DNA from: JADJOY01 sp046331705 [NCBI: bacterium]
Lineage (GTDB): Bacteria; JADJOY01
Length of the DNA: 22,464 nt
Direction: 5' to 3'
Assembly (NCBI GenBank): GCA_046331705.1
Contig: JAXLQJ010000086.1
Span: forward strand, 1-22,464
Shown here: positions 14,962 through 22,392 of the stretch, one piece after another
Layout: each line of letters begins with the position of its first letter
How positions within the stretch are numbered: the stretch's first letter is position 1
Notes under the pieces: model-generated
Databases searched by the model: none
The model's input: only the letters and a program-made list of their open reading frames with translations
Told to the model about the DNA's origin: nothing
Made by a program: the position numbers and the translations under genes

Positions 14962-16583
14962 GCGCGCGCCTCGCTGGCGATGGCCTCGATGCAGGCGCGC
15001 ACGCTGTCCGCGCCGATCGGCTTCTTGAGGAAATGGCAGCGGCCGATGAAGGCCGCCACGTCGCGGTGCCCTTCGCGATCGGACATGAGCACCAGCGGCA
15101 CGTCCTTCGTGCGCGCGCTGCTGCGCAGGATCTGCGCCGCCTCCAAGCCGTCGATGTTGGGAAGGATGGCGCTCGACAGCACCACGTCGGCACCCTTCTC
15201 GAGCGCGAGCTCGACGAGCTTGTAGCCGTCCTGGACGCGCACCACCTCGAATCCTTGCGCCTCGAGGGCGAGCTGCACCACGCGCGCCGAGGCGTCGTCC
15301 CGGTCCGCCACCAACGCGCGCCGGCGCAACGGCGCGGCGCTCGCGGCGGCGGCCGGGGCGCTCGCGCGCACGGCGAGCAACGCGCGGCGCAGCGCCTCGG
15401 CGTCGGGGTAACGATCGGCGGGATCGGGCGCCAGGCATTGCTGCACCACGCGCTCCAGCGACGCGCTGACCTCGGGCCGCAGGGCGCGCGGCGACGGCAC
15501 GTGGGAGTGGATCTGCTGCTCGACGATGCCGCGAATGCTGTCGGCGTCGAGCAGCAAGCGGCCCGTGAGCGCCTCGAACAAGACGCAGCCGAGCGAGTAG
15601 ACGTCGCCGCGCGGCGTGACGCTCGCGCCCACGAGCTGCTCGGGCGCGCTGTACGCCGGGGTGCCGAGGAAATCTCCGGCGCGGGTGATGCGCATGTCCT
15701 CGCGGGCACGCGCGATGCCGAAGTCGAGCACCTTCACGCGGCCCTCGGGCGTGACCATCAGGTTCGAGGGCTTCAAGTCACGGTGGACGATGCCCTGCTT
15801 GTGCGCAGCCGCGACACCTTCGGTCGCGTCGATCATGAGATCGAGGACGTGACGCTCGGTCAGCCAGCCGCGATCGACGATGAGCCGGCTGAGCTGGATC
15901 CCGGGGATGAACTCCATGCTGATGAACGGCCGTCGCCCCAACATGCCGGAGCCGTAGATCCGCGCCACGTGATCGCTCTCGACGAGCCCCAGGAGCCGCT
16001 CCTCGCGCCGCAGGCGGCCCAGGAACTCGTCGTCGTGGACGTAGTGCGCCTTGAGCACCTTGAGCGCGACCGTGAGGCCGAGGCTCGCGTCGTACGCCTT
16101 GAAGACCTCGCTGGTGGCACCCGAGCCGATCAGCCCGATCAGCTCGTAGCGGCGGGCTTCCTCGAGGCCGACGACGTCGCGCGTCTGCAGCTCGTCCTGA
16201 TAGATGGTGCGAACGGCGCTCGAGAAGACCCACTGGCGGATCTTGTCCTGGTCCTCGGCGGTGATGTTGAGAAAGCGCACTCCCACGCCGCGCGGCTGCC
16301 GCTCGCCGGCGGTGCCGATCTCGCGCCGCACCACCTCGCCGCGCAGCACCAGCATGTCCTTGCCGATCTCCTCGGCGAGCGAGAGCTTGAGCTCGACGAC
16401 GCCGCCGAGCGGCGGGAGCTGCTCGGTGGCCAGGAACATGCCGTTGGCGCTGATGTTGATGGCCTCGCCGACGCCCAGCTCGTCGCCGCAACGAAAGGCG
16501 ACGACCGTGCGCAGGAAGGCACGGACCTCGAGGTTGGGGTCCAGCCTCGCGAGCGAGGCGGTGGTGGGCTCGCGAACCGCCAT
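14958..16583 (-). CDS. PilZ-like / Ser-Thr kinase / pseudo-receiver fusion
   Basis: 541 aa, three domains. PilZ-like (about 20-125): NISANGMF fits the D/NxSxxG half of the c-di-GMP motif, but the RxxxR half is not clear (RTVVAFR instead), so binding is uncertain. Hanks-type kinase (147-400): glycine loop GSGATSEVF (153-161), Lys175, catalytic HRDLKPSN (267-274), DFG (287-289) and APE (313-315) are all present, so it should be active. C-terminal receiver (421-541): Asp427, Asp429 and Asp430 and a KKP motif (520-522) are kept, but the phospho-acceptor is Ser471 instead of Asp, in VLSSAILPNIDG. There is no transmembrane segment, so it is cytoplasmic. ATG 16583 has GGAG 7 bases upstream. It is co-transcribed with the exported protein and probably cysQ. 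Confidence 0.93.
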   Translation of the reverse strand: MAVREPTTASLARLDPNLEVRAFLRTVVAFRCGDELGVGEAINISANGMFLATEQLPPLGGVVELKLSLAEEIGKDMLVLRGEVVRREIGTAGERQPRGVGVRFLNITAEDQDKIRQWVFSSAVRTIYQDELQTRDVVGLEEARRYELIGLIGSGATSEVFKAYDASLGLTVALKVLKAHYVHDDEFLGRLRREERLLGLVESDHVARIYGSGMLGRRPFISMEFIPGIQLSRLIVDRGWLTERHVLDLMIDATEGVAAAHKQGIVHRDLKPSNLMVTPEGRVKVLDFGIARAREDMRITRAGDFLGTPAYSAPEQLVGASVTPRGDVYSLGCVLFEALTGRLLLDADSIRGIVEQQIHSHVPSPRALRPEVSASLERVVQQCLAPDPADRYPDAEALRRALLAVRASAPAAAASAAPLRRRALVADRDDASARVVQLALEAQGFEVVRVQDGYKLVELALEKGADVVLSSAILPNIDGLEAAQILRSSARTKDVPLVLMSDREGHRDVAAFIGRCHFLKKPIGADSVRACIEAIASEARA

Positions 16584-16610
16584 CCGGTGACTCCGCCGCG
16601 GCTATCCGCG

Positions 16611-16633
16611 CCTCGCGCGGCGGCCGCGCGAGG
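16611..16633 (-). terminator. Perfect 10-bp hairpin between cysQ-like and kinase genes
   Basis: CCTCGCGCGG (16611-16620), loop CGG, CCGCGCGAGG (16624-16633). The stem is perfect and all but one pair is G-C, lying 15 bases after the cysQ-like stop and 28 before the kinase start. There is no T-run; it may be a partial terminator or an mRNA processing site. Confidence 0.45.
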
Positions 16634-16648
16634 AGGGGACCCGCGCGC

Positions 16649-17476
16649 TCACGCCTTGCGCAGGTGCTCGCACAGCGGCGCCACCACCTCGATGATCCGC
16701 TCGTGCGCCATGCCGTTCGAGGCCACGACACCCGTGCGATTCTCGACGTCGGCCTCGCGATAGCGCAGCGGCGCGCCGAAGACGTCGGTGATCCGGCCGC
16801 CCGCCGCGTGCACGATCGCCTCGGGAGCGCAGGTATCCCAGTCCTTGGTGCCCGCCGAGGGGTGCAAGTAGAGGTCGGCGCGCTGGGTCGCGATCATGCC
16901 GATCTTGAGCCCGACGCTGCCGGACGGCGTCTCGTGGGTGATCGAGAGCTGCTTGCAGATCTCGTCGACGATCTTCGGCTTGTGGGAGCGGCTGACCGCG
17001 AGCTTCATCTTGGCGGTGTCGGTCTCGCGGCTGGCGGCGAGCGGCACCCGCTCGCCCGGCACCCGCTCCACCCACGCGCCGTGACCCACCGCGCCGAGGT
17101 AGAGGATGTCGCCGTCGGGCTGGTACACCGCGCCCACCGCAGGCCGCCCGTCCACGGCGAGGCCGATCATCACCGCGAACTCACCGTTGCGCGCGATGAA
17201 CTCCTTGGTGCCGTCGAGCGGGTCGATCATCCACACGCGGTGCGCCTCGAACCGATCGTCGCCGGGAGGCGACTCCTCCGCCAGCACCGCATCCTGCGGA
17301 TAGCGCTCCTGGATCTTCTCCACGATCAGGTTGTTCGCCGCGTGATCCGCTTCCGTGACCGGCTCGCCGCCGTGCTTGCGCTCGACCAGCACCGACGGGT
17401 GATAGAAGCGCATCGCGACCGCGCCCGCCTCTCGCGCGATCCGTGCGGCGAACTCCAGCTCCTCGACCAGGCTCAT
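16649..17476 (-). CDS. cysQ: Inositol-monophosphatase family, CysQ-type 3'(2'),5'-bisphosphate nucleotidase
   Basis: 275 aa. CysQ hydrolyses 3'-phosphoadenosine 5'-phosphate (PAP) to AMP, clearing a by-product of sulfate assimilation and of phosphopantetheinyl transfer. The metal site is intact: EADHAAN (42-48), Glu67 in LAEES, DPLDGT (85-90) with the CysQ-type continuation KEFI, and WDTCAPEAIVHAAGG (213-227). The DPLDGTKEF sequence favours CysQ over inositol phosphatase, though substrate cannot be proven. ATG at 17476 is chosen for GGGAG just upstream; open frame extends to 17578 without coding character. It is divergent from ygfZ across 193 bases, where I see no convincing promoter. It leads the kinase group. 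Confidence 0.88.
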   Translation of the reverse strand: MSLVEELEFAARIAREAGAVAMRFYHPSVLVERKHGGEPVTEADHAANNLIVEKIQERYPQDAVLAEESPPGDDRFEAHRVWMIDPLDGTKEFIARNGEFAVMIGLAVDGRPAVGAVYQPDGDILYLGAVGHGAWVERVPGERVPLAASRETDTAKMKLAVSRSHKPKIVDEICKQLSITHETPSGSVGLKIGMIATQRADLYLHPSAGTKDWDTCAPEAIVHAAGGRITDVFGAPLRYREADVENRTGVVASNGMAHERIIEVVAPLCEHLRKA

Positions 17477-17669
17477 GCGCTCCCGTCCTTTCGTGCTGTC
17501 GTGCGCCGCGCGCCCCGCGGGCACGCGCGCCGTCATCCCACGTCGAGGCCGCAAACTGCCTGACGCTCGCCCTCGCATTCAAGCGTCGCGACGGCATCCC
17601 CCGCGCGGTGGTTATCCTGCGCGCCCTGCCCTTCCCCGCCCTTCCGTCCCATCCACGGAGAACCCGCGA

Positions 17670-18752
17670 ATGTCACGCGAGCTGCCTCTGAACGCGGTGC
17701 ATGCCGCCGCCGGCGCCACCTTCGAGGAGCGCGCCGGCTTCCGAATCCCGCGCCACCACGGCGATCCCGCCGCCGAGGTCGCGGAGTTGCGCAGCGGCGC
17801 CGGCCTCCTCGACCTCAGCGATCGCGGCCGGATCCGCGTCACCGGCAGCGAGCGAGCGACGTTCCTGCAGGGCCAGCTCTCGAACGACGTGCTCAAGACC
17901 GGGGCAGGACGCGGCTGCCACGCCACGCTGCTGACGCGCACGGGAAAGCTGGTCTCCGATCTGCACCTGTGGTGCGGAGAGGACACGCACTGGCTCGACA
18001 CCGAGCCCGAGCGCACCGAGATCACGCTCGCGACCCTCGATCGGTTCCTGATCTCCGAGGACGCGGCGCTCGAGGACTGCTCGGCGGAGACGGCGCACGT
18101 GGCAATCGCGGGACCGCGGGCCGCCGCCGTGGCCGATGCCGCGCTCGCGGGCGCCGCGAGCTCGCTCGAGCCGCTGGCGTGGCGCGCGCTCGCCGACGGC
18201 ACGCACCTGGCGCGGCGCCGTGCCGCCGGCGAGGACCTCTTCGAGGCCTGGGTACCGGTCGCGAACGCCGCTGCCCTCTGGCACACGCTGCACGCAGCCG
18301 GCGCCACCGCGCTGGGTCGCGAGGCGTGGGATCTGGCGACGCTGGAAGCAGGAGAAGCGCGTTGGGGTGTCGACGTCGACGACACCCACCTGCCCCTCGA
18401 GGCGAATCTCGGGGACGCGATCAGTTACACGAAAGGCTGCTACGTGGGGCAGGAAGTGATCGCGAAGGCCACCCATCTGGGCCGCATCAGCAAGCGCTTG
18501 GTGGGAATCGTGCCGAGCGCGGCGAGCGTGCCGTTCGACGCCGGCGCCACCGTCGAGATCGCCGGCGAGACCGAACCGGTGGGACGGGTGACGCGCAGCG
18601 CGCTCTCGCCCACCCTCGCGCGACCGATCGCCCTCGCCTACCTCAAGTGGAAATACCTCGAGCCCGGCACCGAGGTGCTGGTTCGCGACGGCCGCGGCGA
18701 GGCGGTCGCCGCACGGGTGGTCAAGCTACCGTTCCTCGAGAGCTTGCGATGA
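17670..18752 (+). CDS. ygfZ: YgfZ/GcvT-domain folate-binding protein
   Basis: 360 aa. YgfZ proteins bind tetrahydrofolate and help assemble or repair Fe-S enzymes; the family signature KGCYxGQE is exact at 255-262 (KGCYVGQE, with Cys257). The N-terminal half has the GcvT-like LDLSDRGRIRVTGSERATFLQGQLSNDV. It lacks the aminomethyltransferase context (no gcvH or gcvP nearby), which supports YgfZ rather than GcvT. The start is ATG 17670 with GGAG 10 bases upstream. It overlaps the DJ-1 gene by four bases (ATGA), suggesting a coupled pair in protein or redox repair. Cytoplasmic. Confidence 0.92.
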   Translation: MSRELPLNAVHAAAGATFEERAGFRIPRHHGDPAAEVAELRSGAGLLDLSDRGRIRVTGSERATFLQGQLSNDVLKTGAGRGCHATLLTRTGKLVSDLHLWCGEDTHWLDTEPERTEITLATLDRFLISEDAALEDCSAETAHVAIAGPRAAAVADAALAGAASSLEPLAWRALADGTHLARRRAAGEDLFEAWVPVANAAALWHTLHAAGATALGREAWDLATLEAGEARWGVDVDDTHLPLEANLGDAISYTKGCYVGQEVIAKATHLGRISKRLVGIVPSAASVPFDAGATVEIAGETEPVGRVTRSALSPTLARPIALAYLKWKYLEPGTEVLVRDGRGEAVAARVVKLPFLESLR

Positions 18753-19297
18753 CCGCGCCGCGCGTGCTGGTGCCGCTCGCCGCGGGAGTCGAGGAGATCG
18801 AAGCGGTCACGATCATCGACGTGCTGCGGCGCGCGGGAGTCGAGGTGGTCGTGGCCGGCCTGGAAGCAGGTGTGATCACGGCGTCTCGTGGCGTGAAGCT
18901 GGTGGCGGACGTCGATGTCGCGGCGGTGAGCGACACGGCGTTCGACGCGGTGATCCTTCCCGGGGGGCTCGGCGGCACCCAGCGGCTTCGCGCCGATCCG
19001 CGCATCCGTTCGATCCTCGTGCGGGCTCGGCACGCCGGATCGCTGATCGCGGCGATCTGTGCCGCGCCCACGGTGCTCGCCGACGCCGGCCTGCTGGCGG
19101 GCAAGCGCGCCACCGCTCACCCCTCGGTGATCGACGTGCTGGCCGGAGCCAACACCAGCGACGAGCGCGTCGTCGTCGACGACGGCATCGTGACCAGCCG
19201 CGGCGCGGGAACCGCGATGGACTTCGCGCTGGCGCTGGTGCGGATGATGGTCGGCGAGGCGAAAGAGGCCGAGCTGCGCGCCGCGATGGTCGTGTGA
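18749..19297 (+). CDS. DJ-1/PfpI family protein (DJ-1/YajL type)
   Basis: 182 aa, standard length. DJ-1 and YajL are oxidative-stress proteins proposed as glyoxalase-III-like or deglycase enzymes and chaperones; which applies is debated. The active-site set is complete: Glu18 in GVEEIEAV, nucleophile Cys104 in AAICAAPTVL, and His in ATAHP. The spacing of Glu18 and AAIC matches human DJ-1 closely. The start is set by the ATGA overlap with ygfZ. It converges on a glyoxalase II-like hydrolase with a long hairpin between the stop codons. Confidence 0.93.
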   Translation: MTAPRVLVPLAAGVEEIEAVTIIDVLRRAGVEVVVAGLEAGVITASRGVKLVADVDVAAVSDTAFDAVILPGGLGGTQRLRADPRIRSILVRARHAGSLIAAICAAPTVLADAGLLAGKRATAHPSVIDVLAGANTSDERVVVDDGIVTSRGAGTAMDFALALVRMMVGEAKEAELRAAMVV

Positions 19298-19304
19298 GGA
19301 GCGC

Positions 19305-19350
19305 CCGACGGCGCGCGCGCCGGGGACGCACGGGCGCGCGTTCGCGTCGG
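19305..19350. terminator. Long GC-rich hairpin between converging DJ-1 and hydrolase genes
   Basis: CCGACG (19305-19310) pairs with CGTCGG (19345-19350), and an inner alternating GC stem (8 bp) closes on a loop with GGGGACGCAC, with a small internal bulge. It fills most of the 63-base gap between convergent stops and likely acts as a bidirectional terminator, though there is no T-run. Confidence 0.5.
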
Positions 19351-19360
19351 CAGGAAGAGC

Positions 19361-20002
19361 TCAGCCGTACGCCCGAATGAACGGATTGAAGCGCTTCTCC
19401 TGGCCCACCGTCGTCGACGGCCCGTGGCCCGGGATCACCAGCGTGTCGTCGGGGAGCGTCATGAGCCGATCGCGGATCGACGTCATGATCGCCTCGAAAT
19501 CCCCGCCCCAGAGATCGGTTCGGCCGATGCTGCCCTGAAAGAGCGTGTCGCCGGCGATCAGCGGGCCGCCGTTCACGAGGAAGCACAGGCTGCCGGGAGT
19601 GTGCCCCGGAGTGTGGATGACGCTGGCCGTGACGGCGCCGGCGGTGACCGTGTTCTCGTCGACGAGGAAGCGATCGACCTCGACCTCGCGCGGCTTCGGG
19701 AAATGGAACATCTGGGCCTGCATCGGCAGCGCCTGGAGCAGTCCGAGATCGCCCTCGTGCAGCGCCACCGGCGCGCCGGTGGCGAGCTGCAGATCGCCGG
19801 TGCCACCCACGTGATCCAGATGCGCGTGCGTGTGCACGATCGCCTTGCAGACGAGCCCGAGCTCGCTCAGTCGGAACTTGACGAGGTCGATGTCCCCACC
19901 CGGATCCACGACGATCGCGTCCTTGCTGACCGGATCGCCGAGAATCACGCAATTGCACTGGAGCGGTCCCACCGTGAGCCGTTCCTGGATGAGCGTCGTC
20001 AT
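19361..20002 (-). CDS. Metallo-beta-lactamase fold hydrolase, glyoxalase II-like
   Basis: 213 aa. The metal-binding set is complete: HTHAHLDH (57-64; His59, His61, Asp63, His64), His134 in HTPGHTPGS, Asp152 in GDTLF and His193 in PGHG. This is the short glyoxalase II-like group (YcbL type), which hydrolyses thioesters such as S-lactoylglutathione; other substrates are possible. ATG at 20002 is preferred over GTG at 20011 because AGGGGGT lies 8 bases before it. It is divergent from the zinc-ribbon gene. A DJ-1 family member converging on it raises a shared role in methylglyoxal handling, which is inference. A persulfide dioxygenase would be larger. Confidence 0.92.
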   Translation of the reverse strand: MTTLIQERLTVGPLQCNCVILGDPVSKDAIVVDPGGDIDLVKFRLSELGLVCKAIVHTHAHLDHVGGTGDLQLATGAPVALHEGDLGLLQALPMQAQMFHFPKPREVEVDRFLVDENTVTAGAVTASVIHTPGHTPGSLCFLVNGGPLIAGDTLFQGSIGRTDLWGGDFEAIMTSIRDRLMTLPDDTLVIPGHGPSTTVGQEKRFNPFIRAYG

Positions 20003-20024
20003 GCGTTCCACCCCCTCGGCGCGG

Positions 20025-20054
20025 AAGCTATCCGCGCGCTCGCGACGGGGTCAA
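20025..20054 (-). promoter_or_regulatory. Candidate promoter of the glyoxalase II-like gene
   Basis: TTGACC (20054-20049) and, 18 bases on, TAGCTT (20030-20025), three of six -10 matches. The start codon is at 20002. Confidence 0.3.
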
Positions 20055-20099
20055 CGCGAACGGCCGGACACGCCCGCTCACCCACGACGCACGGATTCC

Positions 20100-20127
20100 T
20101 TGACACTCACGCGGCGCGGACGCTACT
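20100..20127 (+). promoter_or_regulatory. Candidate promoter of the second zinc-ribbon gene
   Basis: A perfect TTGACA (20100-20105) upstream of the ATG at 20171; the best -10 is GCTACT (20122-20127, spacer 16), a weak match. Confidence 0.3.
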
Positions 20128-20170
20128 TGCAAGCGCGTTCGTCCCCTCGCGCACTTCGCAGGAACCCGCC

Positions 20171-21118
20171 ATGCCCGAACCCTTACTCGTGAAATGCCGC
20201 AAGTGCGGGCTGGTCTTCGACAAGCACCTCAACCGGACCTGCCCCAAGTGCGAGCCACGAACGCGTCCCGGCGCGGCGCCGCCGCCCGAAGCCAAGACTC
20301 CTCTGGGCGCGGGCGCGGCGGGCGCCGCGACCGACGCCGCTGCCAGCGCGCGGCCCGCGCGGCAGCTTCCGATGCCCGAGCGGCGCGTGGTGGGCGCCCT
20401 CGTGCTGGGAGCGATTCTCGGCGCAGCCGGATCGCTCGTCGTGTGGAACCAACGCGCCCACACGGGTGCGCTCGTCGCCTTGCCGACTCCCTCGGTCACC
20501 GACGCGGGCGCGAGTGGCGGTGAACGCGCCGCCGCCGGGCCGCCTCCGCCACCGATCGCGTCCACGGTGATCGCCGCTCCGGGTGAGACCGCGCCGGCGC
20601 AGCCGATCGAGCTCGTGGACGCCCACGCGGGAGCGCCCCGCGAGGACGGGTCACGGGAATACACCGTCGTGCTCGCGAATCGAACCCCCAACACGGTGAA
20701 GGATCTCCACGTCCACGGCATCGGCGAGGACAAGAAGGGCCAACGCCTCGTGACCGACGACGTCGCCGTGAATCCGCCGCTGCTCGGGACCTCGCGCCAA
20801 GCGACCGCGACGATCGCCGTGAAGGCGGGAGGCGTGCTCCACGAGTTCGTGGTGTCGGGCTGGGTGCAGCACGGCGCGACGCTGAGGCTCGACGCACACG
20901 GCGACGAGCCGGTCGCCACCAGCGCCGAGTCGGCATCGCGGCCCGCTGGCGAGGAAGCCGCCCCCAAAGCGCAGGGATACGCACCGCGAGCGGTTGCGCC
21001 CCGCGACCCGCCGAGCGACGCAGCGAGCGATACGCCCAGCGCGGTGCCGAGCGAGGCGCCGAGCGAGGCGGCGAGAGCGGCGGGGGAAGCTGCCCAGCCT
21101 GGCGAAGCGACCGAGTAG
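20171..21118 (+). CDS. Zinc-ribbon single-pass membrane protein
   Basis: 315 aa. The N-terminus is a zinc ribbon: Cys9, Cys12, Cys24 and Cys27. A Pro/Ala linker leads to one transmembrane helix (about 73-92). The rest is outside the membrane opposite the ribbon: a low-complexity Ala/Pro part, then a beta-rich domain (about 140-250) with YTVVLANRTPNTVKDLHV, which looks like an Ig-like or FxLYD-type fold. The C-terminus has Ser-Glu-Ala-Pro repeats (near 277-305). The ribbon has the same spacing and core residues as residues 170-189 of the membrane protein encoded at 9492-11033. ATG 20171 follows AGGA with an 8-base spacer. The function is unknown. Confidence 0.8.
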   Translation: MPEPLLVKCRKCGLVFDKHLNRTCPKCEPRTRPGAAPPPEAKTPLGAGAAGAATDAAASARPARQLPMPERRVVGALVLGAILGAAGSLVVWNQRAHTGALVALPTPSVTDAGASGGERAAAGPPPPPIASTVIAAPGETAPAQPIELVDAHAGAPREDGSREYTVVLANRTPNTVKDLHVHGIGEDKKGQRLVTDDVAVNPPLLGTSRQATATIAVKAGGVLHEFVVSGWVQHGATLRLDAHGDEPVATSAESASRPAGEEAAPKAQGYAPRAVAPRDPPSDAASDTPSAVPSEAPSEAARAAGEAAQPGEATE

Positions 21119-21183
21119 CACGCGGCCGCGGCCGCACCGCCGGCCGCACCGCGCACGCGACGAGCGCACCGAGCCCCACCCCC

Positions 21184-21663
21184 ATGACCAATACCGGCGC
21201 GTTCGTGGTGACGAGCTTGGTGGCGGCAGTCGTGATCGCCACCGCCGTAGTCCAGGCGCGCAGCGAGATCGAGCGGCTGCGTCTCGGCGGCCGCGATCCG
21301 TTCGTCTCACGCCGCCGCACGGTGCGACGGGTCGCCGCCGCCGCCGTGCTCGTGGTGCTGATGGTGATGCTCTTCTACGGCATCAACTACGGCGAGAGCC
21401 TCGTTCCGCGGCAGCGCTTCCTGCGCTTCTGGAACACCTGCTTCGCGCTGGTGCCGGCGCTGGTGGTGCTGGCGCTGCTCGACGCCTGGGAAACCCACCA
21501 GGTCGTGAAGCGCCAGATGCGCGCGGAGCTCTCGCACGCGTTGCGAAAGCTCGAAGAAGAGCTGAGCGCGGCCGAACGCAAGCTCGCCGGACGCGCGGCA
21601 CCGTCAGCGGAAGGCGATGGCGCAGCGCTCGGCTCGCCCACCTCGGACGACTCGGATCGTTGA
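21184..21663 (+). CDS. Three-helix membrane protein with C-terminal coiled coil
   Basis: 159 aa. Hydrophobic helices are at about 5-24, 49-66 and 85-100. Residues 108-136 (KRQMRAELSHALRKLEEELS) form a strongly charged helix, a likely cytoplasmic coiled coil, and the tail is Ser/Asp-rich. No family is recognised. ATG 21184 is the only start that includes the first helix; its ribosome-binding site is weak. It follows the zinc-ribbon gene by 65 bases and may be on the same transcript. Confidence 0.7.
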   Translation: MTNTGAFVVTSLVAAVVIATAVVQARSEIERLRLGGRDPFVSRRRTVRRVAAAAVLVVLMVMLFYGINYGESLVPRQRFLRFWNTCFALVPALVVLALLDAWETHQVVKRQMRAELSHALRKLEEELSAAERKLAGRAAPSAEGDGAALGSPTSDDSDR

Positions 21664-21715
21664 TGCGCGCGCGAGCGGCCCGAGGCCCGAAGCGCGCCGC
21701 CGCCGCGGGACCACG

Positions 21716-22057
21716 TCAATTGATCGCGTCGGGAATCACCACGAAGCTCAGATACGCGGCGCCCGCGGCGAGCGCGAGCAACAACACGACCAGCAGCGTG
21801 GTCCCCAGCTGCTCCTCGCCCGGAAGGCTCGACTTCTTCCGCGGCAGATCCGGGTCGTTCTGAGGCGACGGCGGCAAGCTCTCCTCGGCGTTCGGACGAG
21901 GCGCCCGATGCTGCGAGCAACCCGGCACCACCGCCACCGTCCCGAGGACGAGCAACGCGCCGAACATCAACGCGCGCGCCGTGGGCCTGCGCGATCGCGA
22001 CAGCTGGGCGCGAAACGAGCACGCCGTCACGTCGAGCCGAGAGTCGAACCGCTGCAT
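21716..22057 (-). CDS. Small membrane protein, possible lipoprotein
   Basis: 113 aa from ATG 22057. The N-terminus is Arg-rich, followed by a hydrophobic stretch (31-45) ending in VVPGC; Cys47 has Gly at -1 but Pro at -2, so it is a poor lipobox. A second hydrophobic helix lies at 86-108. The segment between (QHRAPRPNAEESLPPSPQ) is Pro- and charge-rich. The ribosome-binding site is weak and an ATG at 21967 is a possible shorter start; the frame is open further up to 22243 without coding character. It converges on the three-helix gene across 52 bases. No function can be named. Confidence 0.5.
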   Translation of the reverse strand: MQRFDSRLDVTACSFRAQLSRSRRPTARALMFGALLVLGTVAVVPGCSQHRAPRPNAEESLPPSPQNDPDLPRKKSSLPGEEQLGTTLLVVLLLALAAGAAYLSFVVIPDAIN

Positions 22058-22151
22058 CTGCACGGCGACCCGTTTACCACCCGCGGCGGCCGCTGCCCAG
22101 CTCGAGCGCGAGCGCGGGCGCACGATCGCGGGCCGCAAGTCTCCGTCGTCG

Positions 22152-22179
22152 AGGTCGTCGAGTGCAGGTCGTCGAGTGC
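22152..22179. repeat. 14-base tandem repeat, two copies
   Basis: AGGTCGTCGAGTGC is repeated twice without a gap (22152-22165, 22166-22179); a partial GTCGTCG precedes it. It is probably a slippage duplication in the intergenic region. Confidence 0.85.
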
Positions 22180-22284
22180 CACACACCTGCCGGCCGACCC
22201 CAGCGCCGCCAGCGCGCGCCCGTCGAAGCACGCGGAAAATCACGGCGCTGCGCGCAACCCGCCCACGAGCCGCGCACGTGCCGA

Positions 22285-22314
22285 TTGACGCCTCGAAAAA
22301 CGGTCACATACACT
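22285..22314 (+). promoter_or_regulatory. Promoter of tRNA-Leu
   Basis: TTGACG (22285-22290), 18-base spacer, TACACT (22309-22314; four of six -10 matches). The start would be near 22321, leaving a leader of about 70 bases for RNase P to remove. Confidence 0.5.
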
Positions 22315-22392
22315 CGCCCGCTTCGAAGCGACCGCCGCCCTCGTTCGACGCCACCGTGCGCCGAATCTCGGCAGTCGCATCGGTGCACGAAC

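Larger units (their letters stand above)
22058..22392. other. 335-base gene-free stretch before tRNA-Leu
   Basis: I see no credible protein here. It holds a perfect 14-base tandem duplication (22152-22179) and the tRNA-Leu promoter (22285-22314). The reading frames crossing it have no ribosome-binding site, and the plus-strand one ends inside the tRNA. Confidence 0.6.

Noticed and set aside
16649-17476. SuhB-type inositol monophosphatase
   Set aside because: DPLDGTKEF favours CysQ; SuhB proteins usually read DPLDGTxNF.
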